The translations under genes and the position numbers were made by a program. 64,000 bases of DNA, from NCBI GenBank assembly GCA_943332615.1, contig CALQQB010000006.1, positions 43,348 through 107,347 of the forward strand, read 5' to 3'. Source of the DNA: Phenylobacterium deserti. GTDB lineage: Bacteria > Pseudomonadota > Alphaproteobacteria > Caulobacterales > Caulobacteraceae. This document shows, in pieces, positions 1 through 9,364 of the stretch (the stretch's first letter is position 1; each line of letters opens with the position of its first letter). The notes under the pieces were generated by a model that saw nothing but the letters and a program-made list of their open reading frames with translations, searched no databases and was not told the DNA's origin.

Positions 1-1
1 G

Positions 2-247
2 AAGCTGGGCCACGCCCGCGCCATGGCGCTGCTGGTCCCCGCCCGCGCTGGGCTCCCCGTCGCCGAATACGCCGCCACGGTGGTCAAGAAAGCCGTGGTC
101 GGTACGGGCGGCGCCGACAAGGCCCAGGTCAGCTGGATGATCGCCCGCCTGCTGCCCACGGCCGGAAAGACCGTCGCCGACGCCGCCGACGCCCTGGCCG
201 TCGCTATCGCCCATGCCCACGGCCGCACCGTGCGGCGGGTAGCTTAG
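2..247 (+). CDS. ruvC: Crossover junction endodeoxyribonuclease RuvC, C-terminal part (5' truncated by window edge)
   Basis: Open from window start; ...[25 protein letters not shown]...[17 protein letters not shown] matches the RuvC C-terminus. Confidence 0.9.
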   Translation, partial: KLGHARAMALLVPARAGLPVAEYAATVVKKAVVGTGGADKAQVSWMIARLLPTAGKTVADAADALAVAIAHAHGRTVRRVA

Positions 248-1195
248 CGAAGCCGGGGCGGGCAACGCCGAGCGCTTCGGCGCCCGGGGCCTGACCGCGG
301 GGATCAGATCGGCGGTGGCGTTGAACACGGCCACCAGAGGCTTGCCCTCCGGCGCGTCCTCGGCGCGCGCCTGGGGGCGGCCCGGTTCAGACCTACGAGC
401 AGGGCCAGGATTGGGACGGCCGTACGCCGCCGCGCGAGCGGCAGCACCCGTTGATCCGGCATACTCTACGCCTGGTCGTTGCGGTTCTCAGAGTAAAAAA
501 TGCTCTTCAATAAGATTATCTTTGCCGAAACCGCGGAAGTTCGCGACAATTGATAGTAAATAGAAACTTTCTCGGAGTCGCGCTGTCGCGCTTACCCTGG
601 CCGGCCGCTTGCCGGATACCGAAGGCGCGCGTCAGAAGGGTACAGCATGACCCAATCCCGGACCGTCTTCCTGCTCCTCGTGGCCCTGGCTCCCGCCGCC
701 CAGGCGGCGACGCCGCCTCGCAGATCGAAGTCTCGGCGCCCCGCGATTTCGACCTGCCGCGCTTGATCGCCGTCTCGACGGCAAAAGAGCCGACGATTCA
801 TGGCTCTATCTGCGTGGCGCCGGGCGCAGGCCGCCCTATGCGGTGGCGGTGCTTGCGCAACGGGCGGACTTGAACGGCCAGGACCTCGGGTCGGCCCGCA
901 TCGTCCTGCAGACGCATCTCGGCGCCCGCAGCTAGCGCTGCGCGTTCTATGACCTTCAGACCACCTGGGTGATACAGTCGATGGACTCGATCCGGATCTG
1001 TGCCGGCCGGAGGTCGGAGGCGCGCTGCCGGCCGGTCGCCGGCGCAGATTAAGCTGGCAGCCGCCTGACCGAGGCGGCGCTACCCAGCTAGAGTAACGGG
1101 CCGGCCTTTCGCGTATCCAGAGCAGTTTTACGGCTTTCGATGACTCAGACGTCTCCGAACTGACCTGACATCCTTAACCCGACATTATCGCTGGC
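248..1195. pseudogene. Gene-poor region with decayed coding remnants (signal-peptide-like start at 647, reading frame then broken)
   Basis: MTQSRTVFLLLVALAPAAQA from 647 runs into a stop; sense-like pieces continue in other frames; no intact ORF with recognisable domain. Confidence 0.45.
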
Positions 1196-1231
1196 GTGGT
1201 TCCCTGCCTTACGGTGTTCAGGGAATTTGCT

Positions 1232-3115
1232 ATGGCAGTTGCAGTCAGGGTTTCGCGGCCCCGCGCGATCGAGCGTCTGGTGACCGGGGTCGTCGTCACC
1301 CTTGTGATGTTCGCGGTGGGCGCGGCGGCGATCAATGCCGGGATCGAAATCACGGCGCGCAAGGCCCGGATCACAGAGAACGCGCGCGACGCCAGCGAGG
1401 CCGCGGCGATGTTCGAACTGGTGGCCCTCAGCAAGCAGATCCAGCTCGACGTGGTCCAGGTGCAGCAGTTCCTGACCGCTGTGTCGGCGACCCGCGGCCT
1501 GGATGGCCTCGATGACGGCTGGGCGGAGTCGGCCGACCACGCCCGGGCCTTCAAACGTGACACCGCCCGCGCCCGCCTCCTGGCCGCCCAGCTTGACGAC
1601 AAGGCCCTGGAACGCGCGCTGGACGGCGCAGACGCCGCTTTCCCCGCCTTCTACGAGACAGGCCAGCGCATGGCGCATGCCTATGTTGATGGCGGCCCGA
1701 CGGCTGGAAACGCGCTGATGGCTGAATTCGACGGCTCCGCCGCCCGCTTGACCCAGTCGCTCGAGGCCACGCGGGGCGCGATGGCCCGGCTGCTGAAGGA
1801 ATCGGCGATCTCCGACAGGTCGTTGGAAGAAAGCATGGGCCAGCGCCAGCTGATCCTGCTGACGATCGGGGCCGCGGTCGCCACCACCGTGGGCGGGCTG
1901 GTGGTCATCCTGATATTGCGCCGCAAGTTTCTGAGCCCCTTGGGCAGCCTCGTCGACTACATGAAGCAGCTCGCGGACGGCCACTACGAGCATCCGGTTC
2001 CCGTGCCCCAGTCCCCGGACGAGCTCGGCGCCATGGCGACCTCCATCGCCGTCTTCCGCGAGGCCGCCATGGAGCGCCGGGAGGCGCGGCTGGCCCGAGA
2101 CTCCGAGCGCGAAGCCGAGGATGCCGCCCGGCTCGACCGCGCGCGCGAACGCGACGTTGCGGAACGTGAGCGGATCGCCGCCGTCTCGGCGCTGGCCGAT
2201 GGGCTTGCACGGATGTCCGAAGGGGACCTGACCTTCCGGATCGACGCCCGCCTGGCGCCGGACTATGAGCGGCTGAAGAACGACTTCAACGGCGCCGCCG
2301 CCAAGCTGGGGGCCGCGATCGGCGACATCGGCGCCGCCTCGGGACTGGTCGGCTCCAGCTCCGAGGAAATCGCCACGGTCTCCAGCCACCTGTCGCGCCG
2401 CACGGAATCCCAGGCGGCGAGCCTGGAGGAAACCGCCGCCGCCCTGGACCAGATCACCGCCACCGTAAAGAGCACCGCCGTACGCGCCGGAGAGGCCCGG
2501 GACGTGATCGCCCAGACGCGTCACGACGCGCGCGAGACCGACGAAGTCCTTACCGCCGCCGTGACGGCCGTGAACGAGATCGAGACCTCGTCGAAGCAGA
2601 TCGGTCAGATCATCGGCGTGATCGACGAGATCGCCTTCCAGACCAACCTGCTGGCGCTCAATGCCGGCGTCGAGGCGGCCCGCGCCGGCGACGCCGGGCG
2701 GGGCTTCGCGGTGGTGGCCTCCGAGGTGCGCGCCCTGGCGCAACGCTCGGCCGCCGCCGCCAAGGAGATCAAGGCCCTGATCGCCACCTCCTCCGACCGG
2801 GTCAGCGAGGGCGTCAGCCTCGTCACCCAGACCGGAAAGGCGCTCGGCCGGATGCTGACGCGGATCGAATCCATGTCGGGGATCGTCGCCTCCATCTCCA
2901 CCTCGGCCGGCGAGCAGGCGACCGGCCTGTCGCAGATCAACTCGGCGGTGAACCAGATGGACCAGATCACCCAGCAGAACGCCGCCATGGTCGAGCAGGC
3001 CGCCGCCGCGGCCTACTCCCTGAAGGACCAGTTTGGCGCCCTGTCCGACCTCGTCGGAACCTTCCGCACCCCCGACGCCGGCGCCGGCACGCCGTTGGCG
3101 CGCCGGGCAGCCTGA
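1232..3115 (+). CDS. Methyl-accepting chemotaxis protein (TM, HAMP, MA signalling domain)
   Basis: N-terminal TM segment, HAMP region, IDEIAFQTNLLALNAGVEAARAGDAGRGFAVVASEVRALAQRSA signature. Confidence 0.95.
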   Translation: MAVAVRVSRPRAIERLVTGVVVTLVMFAVGAAAINAGIEITARKARITENARDASEAAAMFELVALSKQIQLDVVQVQQFLTAVSATRGLDGLDDGWAESADHARAFKRDTARARLLAAQLDDKALERALDGADAAFPAFYETGQRMAHAYVDGGPTAGNALMAEFDGSAARLTQSLEATRGAMARLLKESAISDRSLEESMGQRQLILLTIGAAVATTVGGLVVILILRRKFLSPLGSLVDYMKQLADGHYEHPVPVPQSPDELGAMATSIAVFREAAMERREARLARDSEREAEDAARLDRARERDVAERERIAAVSALADGLARMSEGDLTFRIDARLAPDYERLKNDFNGAAAKLGAAIGDIGAASGLVGSSSEEIATVSSHLSRRTESQAASLEETAAALDQITATVKSTAVRAGEARDVIAQTRHDARETDEVLTAAVTAVNEIETSSKQIGQIIGVIDEIAFQTNLLALNAGVEAARAGDAGRGFAVVASEVRALAQRSAAAAKEIKALIATSSDRVSEGVSLVTQTGKALGRMLTRIESMSGIVASISTSAGEQATGLSQINSAVNQMDQITQQNAAMVEQAAAAAYSLKDQFGALSDLVGTFRTPDAGAGTPLARRAA

Positions 3116-3145
3116 CACTAAGGTCGGGGGACTGGCTCTGATACC

Positions 3146-3475
3146 TCAGGGCCAGTCGAGCTTCCGGCGCGGCTCGGCTTCATAGGTCCCCGGCGCATAC
3201 CGCTTCGGCGCCAGTTGCGCGCAGCGCCGGTGCGCCACGTCCTCCACCTTCTCCAGCCGCCGCAGCGACCGCCGCTCGCCGCCCCGCCAGGGCGTCGACC
3301 GCGCCGCCTCGCAGGCCAGCCGGTAAAACCCCGCCGCCTTCGCCGCCAGGTACATCTGGACGAACGCCGGATCGGCCCGCATCCAGTTGTACACCGTGCC
3401 AACGCACGGCGCATCCGGCGCGCGGCAGACCTGTTGCAGCGACTGGCCCGCCACCACCCCGTTCCTCACCCGCAC
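3146..3475 (-). CDS. Phage-derived Sf6-type terminase small subunit-like DNA-binding protein (short, possibly remnant)
   Basis: GQSLQQVCRAPDAPCVGTVYNWMRADPAFVQMYLAAKAA (HTH-like) ... CAQLAPKRY tail typical of this family. Confidence 0.5.
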   Translation of the reverse strand: MRVRNGVVAGQSLQQVCRAPDAPCVGTVYNWMRADPAFVQMYLAAKAAGFYRLACEAARSTPWRGGERRSLRRLEKVEDVAHRRCAQLAPKRYAPGTYEAEPRRKLDWP

Positions 3476-3491
3476 CAGCGAGGAGGTGAGT

Positions 3492-4178
3492 CTACGCCGC
3501 CTCGTCGCCGAAGCCGACGAACACGGCGGCCTCGGCCACGGACTTGCGTTCGGACACCACGGCGTTTGCCGGGAAGCTTTCGTCCGGCCAGCCCAGGGCG
3601 ATGCTTTTCATGATCACCTGATCGTCGGCGATGCCGGCGTGCTCGCGCACCACCGGGGACTGCATGATGCCCTGGCTGTTGATCACCGCGCCCAGTCCGC
3701 GAGACCAGGCGGCGTTGACCAGGGCGGTCGCCACCGCGCCGCAGTCGAAGGGCGTGTCGTCACTGCCGTCCAGCACGCGGTCGTAGGTCACGATCACGCA
3801 GACCGGAGCGTCGAACTGGCGGAAGCCGCGCAGCACCCAGTCCTGGCGCATGTCCTTGTCGTCGCGCGCGATGCCCATGGCGGAGAACAACTGCTTGGCG
3901 ACGCCAACCTGCCGGTCGCGGTGCAGACCCGCAAAGGCCTGGCCGGTGCGGAACTCGCGCGATTGCGGAACACCCGCCACCGTCCGCTCGGTGTTGCCGG
4001 CGCGGATCCGGTCCAGCGGTTCGCCGGTGACGATGTAGAAATTCCACGGCTGGGTGTTCATCGACGACGGCGCGCGCATCGCCAGGCCGATGATTTCCTC
4101 GATCAGCGCCCTGGGCACTGGATCGGGCTTGTAACCGCGGATGCTTCGGCGACCGAGGATGACGTCGTCGAACTGCAT
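3492..4178 (-). CDS. Nitroreductase family protein
   Basis: RRSIRGYKPDPVPRALIEEIIGLAMRAPSSMNTQPWNFYIVTG nitroreductase N-terminus. Confidence 0.93.
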   Translation of the reverse strand: MQFDDVILGRRSIRGYKPDPVPRALIEEIIGLAMRAPSSMNTQPWNFYIVTGEPLDRIRAGNTERTVAGVPQSREFRTGQAFAGLHRDRQVGVAKQLFSAMGIARDDKDMRQDWVLRGFRQFDAPVCVIVTYDRVLDGSDDTPFDCGAVATALVNAAWSRGLGAVINSQGIMQSPVVREHAGIADDQVIMKSIALGWPDESFPANAVVSERKSVAEAAVFVGFGDEAA

Positions 4179-4398
4179 TTAGGACCCCTGAGATAGCTCG
4201 GTTTCAATCGCCAGCGCGGTATCAGCTTCACTCTGACCGGCCGCGCAAGCCCGCAGAGGGCGCGCCGTGTTCGGAACCCGGAGCCCGCTTGCCGACCCGA
4301 TTTAGCCGCATCGCATGACCAAGTCGACGGGCCCGTCCCGATCCTGAGCCCGAGGGGCTGAAGCTGCGGCTGGTCGCGCGCCTGCGGGGAGGGGGCTG

Positions 4399-4692
4399 GT
4401 GTCGGCGGTGTGCGCGCGGACACTTGTGCGGACGCGGCCGGACTTCGCCGCGGCGGTGGCGCAGGCGTGCGTGGACCGGGAGGACATCTATCAGGAGCAG
4501 ACGTACGAGATCGCGATGCAGGCGCACGTGATCGGCGCGCGGGAGGCGCGGCGGCGGATGGCGCCGCTGTCGAAGCAGCTGACGCGGCTGCGCAAGCGGC
4601 CGGGGTGGACGCGGCGGAGATGGTGTTTCGGTTGCGGGGCCGATAAGCCGTCTCGAACTCTTCGCGGAGTTTCGGTAGGACGTCTCCCATGA
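4399..4692 (+). pseudogene. Possible degraded terminase-small-subunit-like remnant
   Basis: VCARTLVRTRPDFAAAVAQACVDREDIYQEQTYEIAMQAHVIGAREARRRMAPLSKQLTRLRKRPG; upstream HTH part missing, 3' end appears frameshifted. Confidence 0.35.
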
Positions 4693-5465
4693 CCCGCCAC
4701 ATCCGCTTCGACGCCATCGACAATTTCCGAGACTTCGGGGACTACGCCGCCGGTGCGCGGCGGCTGAAGCGGGGCCTGCTGTATCGCGCGGCGAACCAGG
4801 CGATGGCGACTGAAGCGGACCTGGAGAAGCTGGCCGGGCTCAACCTGTCGGTGATCGTCGATCTGCGCCGCGCCAACGAGCGGGAGAGGAGCCCCAGCCG
4901 GCGCTGGGACGGCTTCGCCGCCGAGGTGATCGAGAACGACATCGGCCAGGACAGCGCCGACGAATGGTCGACGTTCATCGCGGACTCCGATCTCAGCGTC
5001 GGCTCGTTCCACGGCTATATGATGGACTACTATCGCCAGGCGCCGTTCCAGAGGCGGCACATCGACCTGTACCAGCGCTACTTCCGCGCCCTGGCGGCGA
5101 CGGAGGGGCCGATCCTGGTGCACTGCGCGGCCGGCAAGGACCGCACGGGTATCATCTGCGCGCTCACCCACCACGTGGCGGGCGTCCACGACGACGACAT
5201 GGTCGCCGACTACCTCCTGACCAATGATCACGACCGCATGGTCGCGCGCCTGCCCACCATTCGCGAACATGTGACCCAGGCGGCCGGCGGCCGGGTCGCG
5301 ACCGATGCGGCGCTGATCACGGCGATGCGGGTGGAGGCGGCGTATCTGGAGGAAGCCTTCGCGGTGATGCGCGAGCAAGCTGGCTCGCTGGACGGATACC
5401 TGGACGACGTCCTGGGCCTGGACGCGACCCTGCGCGGGCGCATCCACGACCGGCTGCTGGCGTGA
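4689..5465 (+). CDS. Tyrosine/serine protein phosphatase (DSP-like)
   Basis: N-terminal DNFRDFG(D)Y motif and catalytic VHCAAGKDRTGIICAL. Confidence 0.92.
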   Translation: MTRHIRFDAIDNFRDFGDYAAGARRLKRGLLYRAANQAMATEADLEKLAGLNLSVIVDLRRANERERSPSRRWDGFAAEVIENDIGQDSADEWSTFIADSDLSVGSFHGYMMDYYRQAPFQRRHIDLYQRYFRALAATEGPILVHCAAGKDRTGIICALTHHVAGVHDDDMVADYLLTNDHDRMVARLPTIREHVTQAAGGRVATDAALITAMRVEAAYLEEAFAVMREQAGSLDGYLDDVLGLDATLRGRIHDRLLA

Positions 5466-5529
5466 CCCGGTTGCGCTGACGCAGGGTGACGCCGTAGACA
5501 ACGCGGCCTCGCCAGAGCCCGGAGCCGTC

Positions 5530-6702
5530 ATGCAAAGTTTCCAGCCGCCACACCGTGTTCTGATGGGGCCCGGCCCCTCCGACGTCAGCCCGCGCGTGCT
5601 GGCCGCTCTGGCGCGGCCGACCATCGGGCACCTGGACCCCGAGTTCCAGGCGCTGATGGAGGAGATCAAGGGCGCGCTGCAGCGGCTGATGAACGCCCCG
5701 GACCATGCCTGTATCCCGCTGCCCGCACCGGGCACGGCCGGCATGGAAGCGGCGATCATGAACCTGCTGGAGCCCGGCGACCGCGCGGTGATCGCTGTGA
5801 ACGGGGCGTTCGGCGGGCGGATGGCCGACATGGCCGGGCGCGCGGGCGCCACCGTGGTGACGGTGGATCACGAATGGGGCAAGCCGGTGGACCCGGACCG
5901 GGTGGCCGCCGCCCTGGCCGAGGCGCCGACAAAGGTGCTGGCGTTCGTGCACGCCGAGACCTCGACCGGCGTGCGCAGCGACGCGGCGACGCTGTGCGCC
6001 CTTGCGAAGACCCACAGGGCGCTGTCGATCGTGGACTGCGTGACCTCGCTGGGCGGGATCCCGGTGGATGTGGCGGCCTGGGGCGCGGATGTCGTCTATT
6101 CCGGTACCCAGAAATGCCTATCGGCGCCGCCCGGCCTGTCGCCGATCGCCATCTCCAAGGCCGCCCAGGCGGCGATCAGCGGGCGCAAGGAAAAGGTCCG
6201 GAACTGGCTTTTGGATTTCAACCTGATCATGGCCTACTGGGGCGGTGAGGGCGGGCGGACCTATCACCACACGGCCCCGATCAACGCCCTCTATGGGCTC
6301 CATGAGTCGCTGGTTGCGCTGTTTGAGGAGGGTCATCAGGCAGCGATGGTGCGCCATGCGCGGACGCATGAGGCGCTGGCGGCTGGGGTCGAGGCCCTGG
6401 GGCTGACGTTCCTGGTCGAGCCCAAATGGCGGCTGCCGCAGTTGAACACGGTGATCGTGCCGGACGGGGTCGACGAGGCGGCGGTGCGGACCCATGTGCT
6501 GAAGGCCTGGGACCTGGAGATCGGCGCCGGCCTGGGGCCGCTGAAGGGCAAGGTCTGGCGGATCGGGCTGATGGGCGCCTCGGCGACGCCGTGGCATGTG
6601 CGGCTGTGCCTGACCGCGCTCAGCGAGGCGCTGGCGGCGCAGGGGGTGCAGACCCCGGTGGCGGATGCGATCGCGGCGGCGGACAAGGTATTGGCGGCGT
6701 AG
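5530..6702 (+). CDS. Class V aminotransferase (alanine/serine-glyoxylate aminotransferase family)
   Basis: LMGPGPSDVSPRVL..., PLP-Lys region YSGTQKCLSAPPGLSPI. Confidence 0.92.
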   Translation: MQSFQPPHRVLMGPGPSDVSPRVLAALARPTIGHLDPEFQALMEEIKGALQRLMNAPDHACIPLPAPGTAGMEAAIMNLLEPGDRAVIAVNGAFGGRMADMAGRAGATVVTVDHEWGKPVDPDRVAAALAEAPTKVLAFVHAETSTGVRSDAATLCALAKTHRALSIVDCVTSLGGIPVDVAAWGADVVYSGTQKCLSAPPGLSPIAISKAAQAAISGRKEKVRNWLLDFNLIMAYWGGEGGRTYHHTAPINALYGLHESLVALFEEGHQAAMVRHARTHEALAAGVEALGLTFLVEPKWRLPQLNTVIVPDGVDEAAVRTHVLKAWDLEIGAGLGPLKGKVWRIGLMGASATPWHVRLCLTALSEALAAQGVQTPVADAIAAADKVLAA

Positions 6703-6796
6703 GCGGCCCGACGCGGCGTCACCATCGACAAGCCCGCCCGTCTCACTAACGTGCCCTCATGGCGCCGTCGCGAAGAGCGGCCCGCAAAAGGGGGAT

Positions 6797-8263
6797 ATGC
6801 GCTTGACCACCGAACCCGCCGCCGACGTGCCCGCCGTTCCTCTATTGGGGGTCGCCGAATTGGGCGGGGACGGGAAGCTCAGTCGTGGGGCGCTGGCGTG
6901 GTCGATCTTCGAGGGCGGGCGCGACCCCTACGTCATCCTGATGACGATCTACATCTTCATGCCCTACGTCTCGGCGACGATGGTCGGCGATCCGGTCAGG
7001 GGCCAGGGGCTGATCGCGCAGTTCCAGCAATATGCCGGCTGGATCGTGATGGCGACGGCGCCGTTCCTGGGCGCCTCGGTGGACAAGCTGGGGCCGCGCA
7101 AGGGCTGGCTGGCGCTGGTGGTGACGGGCATGGTCCCGCTGATCGCGGCGCTGTGGCTGGCCAAGCCGGACCTGTCGGGCCTGTCGATCATCGCCACGAT
7201 GTCGATCGCCATGCTGGTCAATGTGCTGTTCGCCTACTCGGAGGTGCTGCACAACTCCCTGCTCGTGCGGGCCGCGGGTCTAGGCGCCGCGCACAAGGCC
7301 TCGGGCCTGGCACTGAGCCTGGGCAACGCCGCCTCGGTGGTGGCGCTGGCGTTTACCGCCTGGGCCTTCGCCCTGCCGGGCAAGGTGGCTTGGAGCTTCG
7401 TGCCGGCTTCGCCCCTGTTCGGCCTGAACCCCGCGACCCATGAGCCGGAGCGGGTGGTGGCCATCCTTTCGGCGATCATCCTGGCGCTGGGGTCGATCCC
7501 GCTGTTCCTGTTCACCCCGGACGCGCCGCGCTCGGGCGTCTCGATCCCCCGGGCTTTCGCGGACGGGGCGAAGGACCTGCTGGGCATGCTGAGGACCGTC
7601 GGGCGCTATCGCGACGCGGTGATCTACCTGGGCTCGCGGATGCTGTTCGTGGACGGCATGAACGGAGTGCTGTTCTTCTCCGGCGTGCTGGCGGCCGGGG
7701 TGATGAAGTGGGGACCGCTGGAGCTGCTGACCCAGGGCATCGTGCTGTCGATCGTGGCGGTGTTCGGCGGCTTCGTGGGCCGCTGGCTTGACGAGCGCGT
7801 CGGGCCGAAGAACGCGCTGAAGATCGAGATCTTCATGACCATTCTGACCTTGATCGCCATTCTGGGCATGCGGCCCGACCGCATCCTCTACCTCTGGCCG
7901 TACGACGCCGCCGCGCATGCGCCGCTGTGGAACGGGCCGGTGTTCACGACCCTGCCGAACCTGGTGTTCCTGCTGATCGGGTTCACCAATGCGATTTTCA
8001 TCACCGGCCAGTACGCCTCGGCGCGCACGGCGCTGACCCGGCTGACCCCGCCGAGCCAGACCGGAGCCTTCTTCGGGGTCTATGCGCTGTCGGGAGTGGC
8101 GACCGCTTGGCTGGCGCCCAGCCTGGTCAATCTCGGCACCAGCCTGACCCACAGCCAGCAGGGCGGATTCGCCACCATCATCCTGCTGCTGGTGCTGGGT
8201 CTGATCGGGCTGTTCTTCGTGAAGGGCGGCGGGAAACAGTCAAGCTTCTCCGCCGATATCTGA
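6797..8263 (+). CDS. MFS transporter (UMF1-like)
   Basis: ~12 hydrophobic helices; FEGGRDPYVILMTIYIFMPY; ATG at 6797 chosen over the longer ORF start. Confidence 0.85.
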   Translation: MRLTTEPAADVPAVPLLGVAELGGDGKLSRGALAWSIFEGGRDPYVILMTIYIFMPYVSATMVGDPVRGQGLIAQFQQYAGWIVMATAPFLGASVDKLGPRKGWLALVVTGMVPLIAALWLAKPDLSGLSIIATMSIAMLVNVLFAYSEVLHNSLLVRAAGLGAAHKASGLALSLGNAASVVALAFTAWAFALPGKVAWSFVPASPLFGLNPATHEPERVVAILSAIILALGSIPLFLFTPDAPRSGVSIPRAFADGAKDLLGMLRTVGRYRDAVIYLGSRMLFVDGMNGVLFFSGVLAAGVMKWGPLELLTQGIVLSIVAVFGGFVGRWLDERVGPKNALKIEIFMTILTLIAILGMRPDRILYLWPYDAAAHAPLWNGPVFTTLPNLVFLLIGFTNAIFITGQYASARTALTRLTPPSQTGAFFGVYALSGVATAWLAPSLVNLGTSLTHSQQGGFATIILLLVLGLIGLFFVKGGGKQSSFSADI

Positions 8264-8473
8264 CTGATTTTACATCACAATATCGATTGTTTTCATTACA
8301 TGGTTTCTAGAAATAAACTATGAATACTTATGCATATTGTAGGAATATTAGTATTCTGGATTCATGAGCCATTAAGTGGGCGGGTAGACATTGAACGTGA
8401 TCTTGGGGCGAGCAGGCGAGAGCTTGAAGGCCCTCACACAAACAGTCTGCTCGCCAACTTAGGAGAAGAGCCC

Positions 8474-8653
8474 ATGTCGAAGTTCATGACCCGCTTCATG
8501 AAGGATGAATCCGGCGCCACCGCCATCGAGTATGGCCTGATCGCCGCCCTGATCGCCGTCGTCCTCGTGGGCGCCCTGCAGGCCGTGGGCACCAGCCTCG
8601 GCGGCGCCTTCACGAAGATCAGCACCGACGTCAGCGCCGCGACCGCCGGCTAG
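8474..8653 (+). CDS. pilA: Flp family type IVb pilin
   Basis: 59-aa MSKFMTRFMKDESGATAIEYGLIAALIAVVLVGA; AGGAGAAG ribosome-binding site at 8461. Confidence 0.93.
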   Translation: MSKFMTRFMKDESGATAIEYGLIAALIAVVLVGALQAVGTSLGGAFTKISTDVSAATAG

Positions 8654-8713
8654 ACTATCCGCCGGGCCCGGTCGGGACTAGCGTAGACCCCGTCCAGGGT
8701 CCGGCATTGAGGA

Positions 8714-8744
8714 GGCCCCCGGCGGAGACGCCGGGGGCCTTTTT
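8714..8744 (+). terminator. Rho-independent terminator downstream of the pilin
   Basis: GGCCCCCGGCG-GAGA-CGCCGGGGGCC-TTTTT, perfect 11-bp stem. Confidence 0.93.
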
Positions 8745-8842
8745 CGTGCTCCGCGCCCGCCGTTCGATTTCCGCGGGCGTTAGCGTCTCGGAAACCCTCC
8801 GTTCACTTCCCGCGCGCAAGATGCGTTCAGGAGTTGTTATCC

Positions 8843-9364
8843 ATGTTTTCCCTGCTGGCACCGATGCTCGCGTTCGCCTTCGCCGCGCTGGTCCTGACCG
8901 CGGCGGTGAAGGACGTGTTCAGCTTCACGATCCCCAACTGGATTTCACTAGCGCTGATGGCGCTGTTCCCGGCGGCGGGGCTGGTCAATGGCGCACCCCT
9001 GGCCGTGCTGGGGCCGCATCTGGTGGCGGGCGCCGGGGTTCTGGTCGCCGGCATGGCGATGTTCGCGTTTCGCTGGATCGGCGGGGGCGACGCCAAGCTG
9101 TCCGCCGCGGTCGCGCTGTGGCTGGGCTGGCCGGCGCTGACCACCTTCCTGTTCGGCGCGGCCCTCGCAGGGGGCGGCCTGGCTCTGATCCTGCTGGGCC
9201 TGCGCTCGGCGGCGGCCCGGCCGCTGGTCCTGCTTGGCCCGCCCTGGGTGAACCGCCTGGCCGAGGCGGGCGAGGGTGTGCCCTATGGCGTGGCCATCGC
9301 GGTAGGGGCCATCGCGGCCTTCCCGCTGTCGCCTCTCTATGCCGGACTGGCCCCCTATGTCTGA
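8843..9364 (+). CDS. cpaA: Prepilin peptidase CpaA (A24 family)
   Basis: DVFSFTIPNWISLAL..., FRWIGGGDAKLSAAVALWLG aspartyl GGGD motif. Confidence 0.9.
   Translation: MFSLLAPMLAFAFAALVLTAAVKDVFSFTIPNWISLALMALFPAAGLVNGAPLAVLGPHLVAGAGVLVAGMAMFAFRWIGGGDAKLSAAVALWLGWPALTTFLFGAALAGGGLALILLGLRSAAARPLVLLGPPWVNRLAEAGEGVPYGVAIAVGAIAAFPLSPLYAGLAPYV

Noticed and set aside
1145-3118. 657-aa minus-strand ORF opposite the MCP gene
   Set aside because: Antisense artefact of GC-rich codon bias; low-complexity Arg/Gly/His-rich translation and the plus strand encodes a clear MCP.
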